64,000 bases of DNA from Streptomyces sp. L-9-10 (GTDB lineage: Bacteria; Actinomycetota; Actinomycetes; Streptomycetales; Streptomycetaceae): the NCBI RefSeq assembly GCF_004151105.1, contig NZ_PHRF01000053.1, positions 1 through 64,000 of the forward strand. Direction: 5' to 3'. Shown here piece after piece: positions 8,543 to 16,383 of this stretch; position 1 is the first letter of the stretch, and each line of letters begins with the position of its first letter. Made by a program: the position numbers and the translations under genes. The notes under the pieces are model-generated. The model worked only from the letters and a program-made list of their open reading frames with translations. It made no database searches and had not been told where the DNA came from.

Positions 8543-9323
8543 CATATCCACCCCCGAGATCCCCGATCCGAAAACCACCGGTCCCGCGGGCGAGCTGATC
8601 CGTTTCGACAACGTCACCAAGCGGTTCGGCAAGAACACCGTGCTGGACAATCTCTGTTTCTCCGTGCGGCCCGGAAAGCATGTGACGCTGATCGGGCCGT
8701 CCGGCTCGGGGAAGACGACGATCCTGCGGCTGCTGATGACCTTGGTGAAACCGGACGAGGGCGTCATCACCATCAATGGCGACAGACTCTTCCCCGCCGA
8801 CAGCAAGCATGTCCGTGAAGTGCGCAAGAACATCGGCATGGTCTTCCAGCAGTTCAATCTCTTCCCCAACATGAACGTGCTGCGCAATGTCACCGAGGCC
8901 CCGGTCAAGGTGCTGGGGCTGAGCAAGGACGAGGCGGAGGAGCGCGGTCGCGAGCTGCTCGATCTGGTCGGCCTCGGCGACCGCTGCGCGGCGAAGCCGA
9001 CCCAGCTCTCGGGCGGCCAGCAGCAGCGGGTGGCGATCGCCCGCGCCCTGGCGATGCGCCCGAAGATCCTGCTGCTCGACGAGGTCACCTCGGCCCTCGA
9101 CCCCGAACTGGTCGCGGGCGTACTCGACGTGCTCCGGGACATCGCCCGCACCACGGACATCACGATGCTCTGCGTGACCCACGAGATGAACTTCGCCAGG
9201 GACATCTCCGACGACGTCCTGATGTTCGACGCCGGAAAGGTCATCGAATCGGGCCCGCCGGAGAAGATCTTCTCCGAGCCGGAGCACGAACGTACGCGCG
9301 AGTTCCTGGGCGCGGTCCTCTGA
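8532..9323 (+). CDS. ehuA: Ehu-type ABC transporter ATP-binding protein (EhuA)
   Basis: A 263-residue ATPase powering the importer. It shows Walker A GPSGSGKTT, Q-loop VFQQFNLFPNMNV, signature LSGGQQQR, Walker B ILLLDEVTSALD and the switch His in VTHEMNFA. The start is taken as TTG at 8532 because GGAG ends 7 bases before it and the site lies inside the end of ehuD, as expected for coupled translation. An ATG further upstream in the frame would give an unrelated 21-residue extension. The gene closes the operon, and 166 bp separate it from the IclR regulator gene. Confidence 0.88.
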   Translation: MSADISTPEIPDPKTTGPAGELIRFDNVTKRFGKNTVLDNLCFSVRPGKHVTLIGPSGSGKTTILRLLMTLVKPDEGVITINGDRLFPADSKHVREVRKNIGMVFQQFNLFPNMNVLRNVTEAPVKVLGLSKDEAEERGRELLDLVGLGDRCAAKPTQLSGGQQQRVAIARALAMRPKILLLDEVTSALDPELVAGVLDVLRDIARTTDITMLCVTHEMNFARDISDDVLMFDAGKVIESGPPEKIFSEPEHERTREFLGAVL

Positions 9324-9349
9324 CCTCGTATCCCCTCGGGCAAGTATCC

Positions 9350-9367
9350 CTCTGGCATATGCCAGAG
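9350..9367. promoter_or_regulatory. Perfect 18-bp palindrome upstream of the IclR gene, candidate operator
   Basis: CTCTGGCATATGCCAGAG, fully self-complementary over 18 bp, 122 bp before the IclR start and 26 bp after the ehuA stop. There is no T-run, so it is less likely a terminator. It is probably an autoregulatory site for the IclR protein or another dimeric regulator. Confidence 0.5.
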
Positions 9368-9489
9368 CGATGCGCCCCAGTCCAGGGCGTCGGCTCATCC
9401 CTTCCATGTGGGCAACCGCCGCCCCGGCAAAGGCTCTTGACGGCTATCGTGGTGCGTGAGCTTGCGGTCACAACCTGCTGGGGGGAACC

Positions 9490-10248
9490 GTGGTGCTGAA
9501 GCCGGAGCCGACCGCGCCGTTCCATTCGGTGCGGTACGTGCTGCGCGTCCTGGAGGCCGTGTCCAAGTACGGCGGCGGGGTGACCGAGGCCCGGATAGCC
9601 CGGGAGAGCGGGCTGCCGGCCGGTCATCTGGCTCCCCTGCTCTCCATGCTGCGGCGCGAGGGGTACGTGGAGCAGGTCACGGACGGCGCGTATGTGATCG
9701 GCGAGTCGCTGGCGATGCTCGGCTCCGGCACGGCCCGGCAGCAGGCCCTGGAGGACAGACTGCAGAGCGCGCTGGACGAGCTGCGCGACTCGGTCGGGGC
9801 AGCGGTCTATCTCAGCCGCTATATCGATGGCGAGATCAAGGTCACACAGGTCGCCGACGGCCCGCTGACGCCCGCCGTCAATGAGTACGTGGACTTCCGC
9901 GCCACCGCTCACGCCAGCGCGATCGGCAAGTGTCTGCTGACCCAGCTGGACAGGGACGGCCGCCGTGACCATCTGGACCGCCACAAGATCGCCCGGTTCA
10001 CCTCCCGGACGATCACCAGCGAGCGGCTGTTGTTCTCCCGGCTGGACAGCCAGGCGCCGACGGTGCCGGTGCTCGATCTCCAGGAGTACGCGCTGGGGAC
10101 CGTCTGCGCCGCCGTCCCGCTGACGGCGGGCTCCACCGTGGGCTGCCTGGCGCTGTCGCTCCCGGTCGAGCACGCCCACCGGCTGAAGGTGGCGGCGGAA
10201 GCCCTGAACCGCAGGGCGGCCCCACTGGCTCTCTCGCTGACGATCTAG
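9490..10248 (+). CDS. IclR family transcriptional regulator
   Basis: A 252-residue regulator with an N-terminal winged helix-turn-helix (about 10-70; EARIARESGLPAGHLAPLL) and a C-terminal effector-binding domain. Recognisable stretches of the latter are FRATAHASAIGKCLL, the family signature region near residue 140, and PLTAGSTVGCLALSL. IclR proteins respond to small acids and either repress or activate the neighbouring catabolic genes. The start is GTG with GGGGGA just upstream; an adjacent second GTG is possible. Position right after ehuBCDA makes it the likely regulator of the importer and of the isomerase, dehydrogenase and amidase genes. Confidence 0.88.
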   Translation: MVLKPEPTAPFHSVRYVLRVLEAVSKYGGGVTEARIARESGLPAGHLAPLLSMLRREGYVEQVTDGAYVIGESLAMLGSGTARQQALEDRLQSALDELRDSVGAAVYLSRYIDGEIKVTQVADGPLTPAVNEYVDFRATAHASAIGKCLLTQLDRDGRRDHLDRHKIARFTSRTITSERLLFSRLDSQAPTVPVLDLQEYALGTVCAAVPLTAGSTVGCLALSLPVEHAHRLKVAAEALNRRAAPLALSLTI

Positions 10249-10321
10249 GTTTTCCGCCCGGTCCCGGCGGTGGTCCTGGGAGTGTTCCCGGCGGTGGTCC
10301 TGAGCACCCCGGACCACCGGG

Positions 10322-10327
10322 TATTAT
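10322..10327 (+). promoter_or_regulatory. Probable -10 element of tRNA-Lys
   Basis: TATTAT in otherwise GC-rich DNA, 14 bases before the 5' end of the tRNA. No clear -35 element is seen. Confidence 0.35.
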
Positions 10328-10341
10328 TTTCGAGTCAGCAG

Positions 10342-10415
10342 GCGCCGCTAGCTCAGTTGGTTAGAGCAGCTGACTCTTAATCAGCGGGTCCGGGGTTCGA
10401 GTCCCTGGCGGCGCA
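10342..10415 (+). tRNA. tRNA-Lys (anticodon CTT), copy 1
   Basis: A 74-nt cloverleaf. The acceptor stem GCGCCGC pairs with GCGGCGC, the D arm is GCTC/GAGC, the anticodon stem GCTGA/TCAGC carries loop CTCTTAA with anticodon CTT, and the T arm is CGGGG-TTCGAGT-CCCTG. The discriminator base is A and CCA is not encoded. It is identical to the copy at 20417-20490. Confidence 0.97.
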
Positions 10416-10425
10416 CAGACAGAGG

Positions 10426-10453
10426 AAGGCCCCTCGCGGAAGCGGGGGGCCTT
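10426..10453 (+). terminator. Terminator after tRNA-Lys copy 1
   Basis: AAGGCCCCTCGC (10426-10437), a 4-base GGAA loop and GCGGGGGGCCTT (10442-10453), a 12-bp stem with one G-T wobble, followed by a pyrimidine-rich stretch. It lies 10 bases after the tRNA. Confidence 0.75.
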
Positions 10454-10486
10454 CTCTCGGTCAAGATCTTCTCTCGGTCAAGATCC

Positions 10487-10975
10487 TCAGACCACGGACC
10501 GCGAGCCGTCCACCATCGGGCTCACGCCGAAGATGCTGACCGCCTGGTAGTACGTCCACGCGAGACCGTCGCAGGACGTCTTCGTGGCGCCGGAGTATCC
10601 CGAGCACACCCGCTTCAGGTCCGCGTAGAACGCGGAGTCCAGCCGGGCCTTGTTCGCCTCGAACTGACCGGCCGCCTTGTAGTTGCGGTACCCGAAGTCA
10701 TGGCGGGAACAGGCGGTCTGGAACGGGAAGCCGAACGGGTTGTCGGGCGAGGACGAGCAGTAGTCCGTGGACCAGTCGAAACCGTAGGCGGACCAGGCGC
10801 CCTGGTTCCCTCGGGCCGAGACCCAGGAGTTGTAGCTGGCGGCGGACTCCTGCGTCCAGCCGCTGAGGACCTGCGGCTTGTCGGCCGGGGCGGCGGCGGC
10901 CTGAGACGCCGTCACCAGCGAGGCGGCGAGGGCGAGTACGGCTGAGGCGAGGGGAAGTGCCAGGCGTCTGCGCAT
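10487..10975 (-). CDS. Secreted phospholipase A2
   Basis: A 162-residue exported prokaryotic phospholipase A2 that hydrolyses the sn-2 ester of phospholipids with calcium. The signal peptide is MRRRLALPLA through about residue 29 (SQAAAA). The catalytic His92-Asp93 pair is in CSRHDFGYRNYK, and the calcium-loop region is FDWSTDYCSSSPD, both close to the Streptomyces violaceoruber enzyme as I remember it. Four cysteines in the mature part can form two disulfides. The start at 10975 is supported by GGAGG upstream. It is monocistronic, convergent with the tRNA-Lys transcription unit. Confidence 0.92.
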   Translation of the reverse strand: MRRRLALPLASAVLALAASLVTASQAAAAPADKPQVLSGWTQESAASYNSWVSARGNQGAWSAYGFDWSTDYCSSSPDNPFGFPFQTACSRHDFGYRNYKAAGQFEANKARLDSAFYADLKRVCSGYSGATKTSCDGLAWTYYQAVSIFGVSPMVDGSRSVV

Positions 10976-11336
10976 GAAGGTGATCCTCCGGGCGAGGTAT
11001 GGGGGGACATGGGGGGGAAGACGCTCCACGCCCGGGTGGGCACGGGGCGTCCACAGACTGAGCGGCGCGGCTGTCGCATGGGTCTACGCGCGATGACCGA
11101 CGCGGGAATGGTCCCCCAAATCCCGGCGTCGGCAAACCCCTTGGGCAGCGAACTCCCGCCGGACGGCGTCCAGTTGACGCATCCGTCCCGAGTTGACCGA
11201 TCTGCGCCCGGCCGAGGGGACCGACAAGACCGGCGGAAGCTCCGGGACAGACGGGATGGACAGGGCAGACAGAACGGACGGGATGGACGGGACAGAGGGG
11301 ACGGAGGGGACCAACAGGGCTGACGGGACGCCCGGG
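10976..11336. other. Non-coding gap upstream of phospholipase A2
   Basis: 361 bp without a convincing gene. It holds the phospholipase promoter and, at 11228-11330, a low-complexity purine-rich tract. No response-regulator gene is present here, although one would often accompany the adjacent histidine kinase. Confidence 0.6.
11228..11330. repeat. Low-complexity GGACRGACGGGAT-type tract
   Basis: Imperfect short tandem units related to GACGGGATGGACAGGGCAGA, almost purely purine plus C on the plus strand. It lies between the phospholipase promoter and the 3' end of the histidine kinase gene. No function is apparent. Confidence 0.6.
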
Positions 11337-12632
11337 TCAGCCGTCAACTCCCCTGAGCGCGCACGGGATCTCGACCCGCAGGACGGTCGGGCCGCCGGCC
11401 GGGCTGGACAGCGCGAGCCTGCCGTCCAGTACGGAGACGCGGTCGGCCAGTCCGGTCAGCCCGCTTCCCCCGCCCGCGCGGGCGCCTCCGTCGCCGTCGT
11501 CCTCTATCTCCAGTACCAGCCGCCCGTCGCCGTACCGGCCGGAGACGGTGACACGGCTCGCCCCGCTGTGTCTGCCCGCGTTCGCCAGCGCCTCGCACAC
11601 CACGAAGTACGCGGTCGCCTCCACCGCGTCGGAGAACCGCGGGACCCGTTCGATCCCCACGTCCACCGGCAGCGCCGAGCGGTCCGCCACATCCGCGACG
11701 GCCGCCGCGAGTCCGTAGTCGGTGAGGACCTTGGGGTGTATGCCCCGGATCAGTTCGCGCAGCTCCGCCAGCGCCTCGCCGGCCTCGCGGTGCGCCGTGT
11801 CGATACGGTCGGCGACGGGGCCCGGCGGCGCGTCGAGCCGGGCCAGACCGAGCGTCATGGTCAGCGCGACCAGCCGCTGCTGGGCACCGTCGTGCAGATC
11901 CCGTTCGATCCGGCGGCGCTCCGCCTCGAAGGCGTCCACCAACCGCACCCGGGAGCGGCTCAGTTCGGTGACCCGCCGGACCAGCGCGGTCTCCCGGGAC
12001 GCGATCAGGATCCGGGTCAGTTCGGCGCGGGCGCCGGCCAGCACGCCCAGCGCGTAACAGCAGACCGCGAGGAAGAGCAGGCCGAGCACGGCGAACACGC
12101 ACGCCATGGGCCAGGAGGTGACCGTCCACACCTTGACGACCTTCACCTCCTCGCCGTCCCCCACGGTGGCCAGCAGGACCGGTGTGGCGACCATGGCGAG
12201 CGGCAGCAGCAGACAGAGCGTGACGGCGATCGCGTCGAGCGGCCAGAGCACCAGCGCGAAGAGCGCCGCGTACCCCAGTTCCCGCCAGGTGGCACGCTCC
12301 TGGAAGCGGGTCCGCAGCCAGGGCCACAGCCCCGGTTCGGCGGGACGCCGGTGCGGATCGGCGGCGGGCCGCTCGTCGATCAGCCGTGTCCTGAACCGCT
12401 CGAACCGGGCCACCGGCAGCCCGCCGAGCGCCGAGACGGCGAGGAGCGGCAGCCCGACGAGTACGAGGGAGAGCACCCCGCCGACGGCGATGACGGCCAC
12501 CGCCACCACCAGGACGGCGGCCCCGGCCGGTACACCGCTGAGCAGATACGCCGCCGCGCGCCAGGGCCAGGGCGAGAGCGGAAAGTCCGGCCGGGCCAGG
12601 GCCTGCCACACGGTGCGGGAACGGGAGCGCAT
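11337..12632 (-). CDS. Sensor histidine kinase (HisKA_3/LuxR-partner type), orphan
   Basis: A membrane sensor kinase of about 431 residues. Hydrophobic spans lie near 27-50, 52-70, 120-155 and 175-200. They are followed by the dimerisation/phosphoacceptor helix with ERRRIERDLHDGAQQR (phosphorylated His247) and a HATPase domain with the N-box EALANAGRHSGAS and G-box GSGLTGLADRV. This is the NarL/LuxR-type kinase architecture common in streptomycetes. The start at 12632 is a choice: no strong ribosome-binding site is visible and the frame stays open upstream. No response regulator is next to it. It is divergent from an ABC exporter pair that it may control. Confidence 0.85.
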   Translation of the reverse strand: MRSRSRTVWQALARPDFPLSPWPWRAAAYLLSGVPAGAAVLVVAVAVIAVGGVLSLVLVGLPLLAVSALGGLPVARFERFRTRLIDERPAADPHRRPAEPGLWPWLRTRFQERATWRELGYAALFALVLWPLDAIAVTLCLLLPLAMVATPVLLATVGDGEEVKVVKVWTVTSWPMACVFAVLGLLFLAVCCYALGVLAGARAELTRILIASRETALVRRVTELSRSRVRLVDAFEAERRRIERDLHDGAQQRLVALTMTLGLARLDAPPGPVADRIDTAHREAGEALAELRELIRGIHPKVLTDYGLAAAVADVADRSALPVDVGIERVPRFSDAVEATAYFVVCEALANAGRHSGASRVTVSGRYGDGRLVLEIEDDGDGGARAGGGSGLTGLADRVSVLDGRLALSSPAGGPTVLRVEIPCALRGVDG

Positions 12633-12764
12633 GGGAGGACCGTAGAAGGCGAACCGGAGGACGGGCCATCCACGCAGGCAGAGTGTCCGGGGTAGTGCCT
12701 GCCCTACCCCGGGACTAGGCCCTGCACTGGTGTGCCGGGCGTCGCGCGACGGTGGACTGGACGC

Positions 12765-13634
12765 ATGACCCACGACGCATTCCGCGACCGGCACCGCGCC
12801 CGGCGCCAGGCCCGGCACGGCGACACTCAGGACCACGTGCACGGCCTCACGCAGGACCACGTGCGGGACGACACGCAGGACCACGTGCATGGCGACGCCC
12901 TTGGCGACGCGATTCGACTGCGCTCCGTACGGAGGATCCATGGATCGGGGGACGGTGCCGTCGCCGCCCTCGACGACGTCTCCCTCTCCTTCCCCCGTGC
13001 CACGTTCACCGCCGTGATGGGCCCCTCCGGTTCCGGGAAGTCGACCCTGCTCCAGTGCGCGGCCGGTCTCGACCGGCCCACCTCGGGGTCCGTGTCCATC
13101 GGCGGGACCGAACTGACGGAGCTGACCGAGAGAGGGCTGACCCTGCTGCGCCGCGAGCGTGTCGGCTTCGTCTTCCAGTCCTTCAATCTGCTGCCCGCGC
13201 TGACGGCCGAGCAGAACGTGGCGCTGCCGCTGCGGCTCGCCGGGCGCGCGACCTCACGGGCGCGGGTACGGGACGTACTGGACCGGGTCGGTCTGGCCGA
13301 CCGCGCGAAGCACCGGCCCACCGAGCTGTCGGGCGGCCAGCAGCAGCGGGTCGCGCTCGCCCGCGCCCTGATCACCCGCCCCGAGGTGCTGTTCGCCGAC
13401 GAGCCGACCGGAGCGCTGGACTCACGGACCGGCCGTGAGGTGCTGGCCATGCTGCGCTCCCTGGTGGACCAGGAGGGCTCCACGATCGTGATGGTCACCC
13501 ATGACCCGGTCGCCGCCTCGTACGCCGACCGCGTCGTCTTCCTGGTCGACGGGCGGGTCGGCGGCGCGCTGCCGGCGCCGACCGCCGAGGAGATCGCGGC
13601 CCGGATGACCGCTCTGGAGGCCGTGCCGTGCTGA
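12765..13634 (+). CDS. ABC transporter ATP-binding protein (MacB/LolD type)
   Basis: A 289-residue ATPase that works with the FtsX-like permease encoded next. It shows Walker A GPSGSGKST, Q-loop FVFQSFNLLPALT, signature LSGGQQQR, Walker B VLFADEPTGALDSRTG and switch His in VTHDP. The first about 45 residues are unusual: three copies of an 8-residue TQDHV-containing repeat, encoded by 24-bp DNA repeats. The conserved domain starts only near AIRLRSVRRIHG. The base composition by codon position supports translation from 12765, but an in-frame GTG at 12885 with AGGA upstream is an alternative start. Its last codons overlap the permease start. Divergent to the sensor kinase gene. Confidence 0.85.
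   Translation: MTHDAFRDRHRARRQARHGDTQDHVHGLTQDHVRDDTQDHVHGDALGDAIRLRSVRRIHGSGDGAVAALDDVSLSFPRATFTAVMGPSGSGKSTLLQCAAGLDRPTSGSVSIGGTELTELTERGLTLLRRERVGFVFQSFNLLPALTAEQNVALPLRLAGRATSRARVRDVLDRVGLADRAKHRPTELSGGQQQRVALARALITRPEVLFADEPTGALDSRTGREVLAMLRSLVDQEGSTIVMVTHDPVAASYADRVVFLVDGRVGGALPAPTAEEIAARMTALEAVPC
12826..12888. repeat. Three 24-bp-spaced repeats with CCACGTGC core
   Basis: CAGGACCACGTGC occurs at exactly 24-bp intervals (copies ending at 12840, 12864 and 12888). Each contains the palindrome CACGTG. They lie between the kinase start and the conserved part of the ABC ATPase, so they may be coding repeats or operator iterons. Confidence 0.7.
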
Positions 13635-16219
13635 GCGTCGCCCTGCGTACGCTGCGCAGCCGCTGGACCACCTTCGCCGGCAGTTTCATCGCGCTCTCCC
13701 TGGGGGTCGGGCTGATCGCCACCATGGGACTCGCCCTGTCCGCGAGCCTGGACGCGCCCGAGCGCCGCCCCGAGCGGTTCGCGAAGGCGGCGGTGGTGGT
13801 GAAGGGCGCCGACACCCTGCGCGTACCGACCCGGATCGGCGACCGGGTCGCGAAGCTGGCCAGTCCCCGTCCCGTACCGCCTTCCCTGGCACGGGAGTTG
13901 GCCGCGCTGGGCCGTACGGTCGAGGACCGTACGTTCGCGGTACGGGCCCAGGGCGGCCCGGCCGGGCTGGTGGGGCACCCCTGGTCCACGGCCGCCTTCG
14001 CGCCGTACCGCCTCGACGCGGGCCGGGCGCCGAGGGCGGCGGACGAGGCCGTGGCCACGGGCGACTGGACCGCGCCGGGCCGGCGGGTGCGTACCGACCG
14101 GGGGACGGTGACGATCGTCGGTACGGTCCGGGATCTGGGCTTCGAGCAGGCGCTGTTCTACCCGGACGACCGCGCGGCCCGGCTCTCCCCGGAGGTGGAT
14201 CAGCTGGTGGTGGACGCCGATCCACGTGCGGTACGGGAGAAGGTGGCGGGTTCGGCGGACGCGGCGGGTTCGGCGGACGCGGCGGGTTCGGCCGAGGCGG
14301 CGGGCTCGGCCGAGGCGGCGGGCTCGGCGGGCGCGGCGGGCTCGGCGGCCGTACGGGTGCTCACGGGGGCCGACAGGAAGGACGCGGACGCCGATCCGGA
14401 CCGTGACAGTGAGGCGCTGATCGCGGTGAACGCCATGCTCGGCACGGCGGCGGGGGTCACCGGGTTCGTCTCGGTCTTCGTGGTCGCGTCGACGTTCGCC
14501 TTCGCGGTGGCGCAGCGGCGCCGGGAGTTCGGGCTGCTGCGCACGGCGGGCGCCACCCCCGGCCAGATCCGGCGCATGGTCCTCGCGGAGGCGATGGTGG
14601 TGGGCGTGGTGGCCTCGGCGGCGGGCTGCGCGCTGGGCGCGCGGGGAGCGCCCCGGCTGGCGGCGTGGCTGGTGGACGACGGGCTCGCACCGCGCTGGTT
14701 CGCCATCGGGACGGACACCTGGCCGTATCAACTGGCCTTCTGGACCGGGCTGTTCGTGGCGCTCTCGGGCGCGGTGGCGGCGTCCCGGCGGGCCGGGAGG
14801 ACAGGTCCGGTGGAGGCGCTGCGTGACGCGGCGGTGGACACCGGGACCATGACCCGGGGCCGGTGGTTCTTCGGCGCCGGGCTGCTGCTGGTGGGGATCG
14901 GGCTGCCGGTCCACGCCCTGCTGACCGAGCCGGGCGGGCTGCTGGGCCGCAAGTCGTACACGAGCGGGCCGATGCCGCTGATCGTCGCGTGCGCGCTGCT
15001 CGCGCCGGTCCTGATGCCTCCGCTCGCCCGGCTGCTCGCCCGGCTGCTCGCCTGGCTGCCCGCCCGGCTGCCGGGCGCGACCGGCCTGCTGGTACGGGAG
15101 AACGCGGCGGCCGGGGTCCGGCGCACCGCGGCCGTCGCCGCGCCGGTACTGGTGACGGTCGCGCTGACGGGCTCGCTGCTCGGGGCCACGGCGACGATCG
15201 ACGGGGCGCAGGCCGCCGAGATCCGGCAGCGGACCACGGCGGATTTCGTGATCTCCGCGCCGGGCGGATCGGGTGGATCGGGCGGAACGGGCGCGGGAGG
15301 GCAGGGCTTCGACGCCGCGACGGTGGAGCGCGTACGGCGGGTCCCCGGCGCCGTGGTCTCCCCCACCGCCGCGAGCGCCGTCCACGTACTGGAGGACGGC
15401 GTCGCGCTCATCCGGTCCGACGCCCGCGCGGCCGATCCGGCGGCGCTCGCCGCGACGGCCCGGCTGCCGCTCGCCGCGGGCCGGGTGACCGATCTGGACG
15501 ACCGCTCGATCATCGTCACCGAGGAGTGGGAGCGTCATACGGTCGGCGAGTCCGTGGACATCTGGCGGGCGGACGGTACGCGGACCTCGCTGCGCGTCGC
15601 CGCCGTCATGCGCATCGGGACCGGCGGCAACGGGGTGTACGTGACGCCGCGCAACGCGCCGGGCGCGCCCGTCGAACGGATCGACGTGAGTCTCGCGGAG
15701 GGAGCCGACGCGAGCGCCGTGGCGGCCGGTCTGCGTACGGCGGCCGGACGCTCGGGCGGACAGGTGTTCGCCAAGGACGCGTGGGTGGCGGCCAGTTACC
15801 CGGAGACCGATGGCAGAACGCGGACGGGGTTCCTGCTGGTCCTGGGCATCGCGCTGCTCTACACCGGGATCTCCCTGGCGAACACCCTGGTCATGGCGGG
15901 TTCCGACCGGGTGCGGGAGCTGGCCGCGCTCCGGCTGGCGGGCGCCACCGCGCCCCAGGTGCTACGGCTCGTCGCGGCGGAGGCGCTGCTGGTCGTGGCG
16001 GTCGGAGCGGTGCTCGGCACGCTGGTGGCCGTGGTCGGTCTGGCCGGGTTGTGGGGCGCGCTGGGCGTCCTCCACGCGGGGTCCCCGCTCGTACTGCCGT
16101 GGGGCGCGCTGGGTGCGGCGGCGGGCGCGTGCGCGGTGCTCGCCACGGTCTCGGCGGTGGTCCCGGCCGCGCTCTCGCTGCGTCCGCGGCCGGTGGAGTC
16201 CGCGGGCACGCGTGAGTGA
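13628..16219 (+). CDS. FtsX-like ABC transporter permease (MacB-type, two FtsX domains)
   Basis: An 863-residue membrane protein with the layout TM, long extracytoplasmic domain, three TMs, TM segments, second extracytoplasmic domain, three TMs. The first FtsX domain is near 275-400 (AQRRREFGLLRTAGATPGQI) and the second near 740-860 (SDRVRELAALRLAGATAPQV). With its ATPase it probably exports or detaches lipophilic molecules or antibiotics, or couples to signalling, as other MacB-like pairs do. The start GTG at 13628 overlaps the ATPase stop. An Ala/Gly/Ser-rich repeat (AGSADAAGSADAAG and variants, about residues 210-245) sits in the first extracytoplasmic domain and may vary in length between strains. 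Confidence 0.87.
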   Translation: MLSVALRTLRSRWTTFAGSFIALSLGVGLIATMGLALSASLDAPERRPERFAKAAVVVKGADTLRVPTRIGDRVAKLASPRPVPPSLARELAALGRTVEDRTFAVRAQGGPAGLVGHPWSTAAFAPYRLDAGRAPRAADEAVATGDWTAPGRRVRTDRGTVTIVGTVRDLGFEQALFYPDDRAARLSPEVDQLVVDADPRAVREKVAGSADAAGSADAAGSAEAAGSAEAAGSAGAAGSAAVRVLTGADRKDADADPDRDSEALIAVNAMLGTAAGVTGFVSVFVVASTFAFAVAQRRREFGLLRTAGATPGQIRRMVLAEAMVVGVVASAAGCALGARGAPRLAAWLVDDGLAPRWFAIGTDTWPYQLAFWTGLFVALSGAVAASRRAGRTGPVEALRDAAVDTGTMTRGRWFFGAGLLLVGIGLPVHALLTEPGGLLGRKSYTSGPMPLIVACALLAPVLMPPLARLLARLLAWLPARLPGATGLLVRENAAAGVRRTAAVAAPVLVTVALTGSLLGATATIDGAQAAEIRQRTTADFVISAPGGSGGSGGTGAGGQGFDAATVERVRRVPGAVVSPTAASAVHVLEDGVALIRSDARAADPAALAATARLPLAAGRVTDLDDRSIIVTEEWERHTVGESVDIWRADGTRTSLRVAAVMRIGTGGNGVYVTPRNAPGAPVERIDVSLAEGADASAVAAGLRTAAGRSGGQVFAKDAWVAASYPETDGRTRTGFLLVLGIALLYTGISLANTLVMAGSDRVRELAALRLAGATAPQVLRLVAAEALLVVAVGAVLGTLVAVVGLAGLWGALGVLHAGSPLVLPWGALGAAAGACAVLATVSAVVPAALSLRPRPVESAGTRE

Positions 16220-16383
16220 CACGGGCCGCGGTGAAGGCCAGGGGCCGCGGTGAACGTCAGAGGAGCTGTCCGGCTCGGGGAGCCACTCGCCTGGGGAGGC
16301 CACTCGCCTCGGGGAGCGCGGACCGCACGGCGGCGGACCGGGAAGAACCACGCCCCCCGAGGTTCCTACTGTGGAGACCTACC

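Noticed and set aside
6289..9323. Histidine or glutamine ABC importer
   Set aside because: The binding protein's TVRLGIAGEAPYGFID and AGMYINKERC stretches and the regulator/isomerase context fit the Ehu group better, though the exact ligand is open.
10342..10415. Integrase attachment site at tRNA-Lys copy 1
   Set aside because: No integrase gene or partial 3' tRNA duplicate is nearby. The only repeat is the complete second tRNA gene.
12827..15538. Very long minus-strand open frame (about 900 codons) opposite the ABC ATPase and FtsX permease
   Set aside because: Its product is Arg/Gly-rich low complexity without family marks, while the plus-strand frames have full ABC and FtsX motifs. It is a high-GC shadow.
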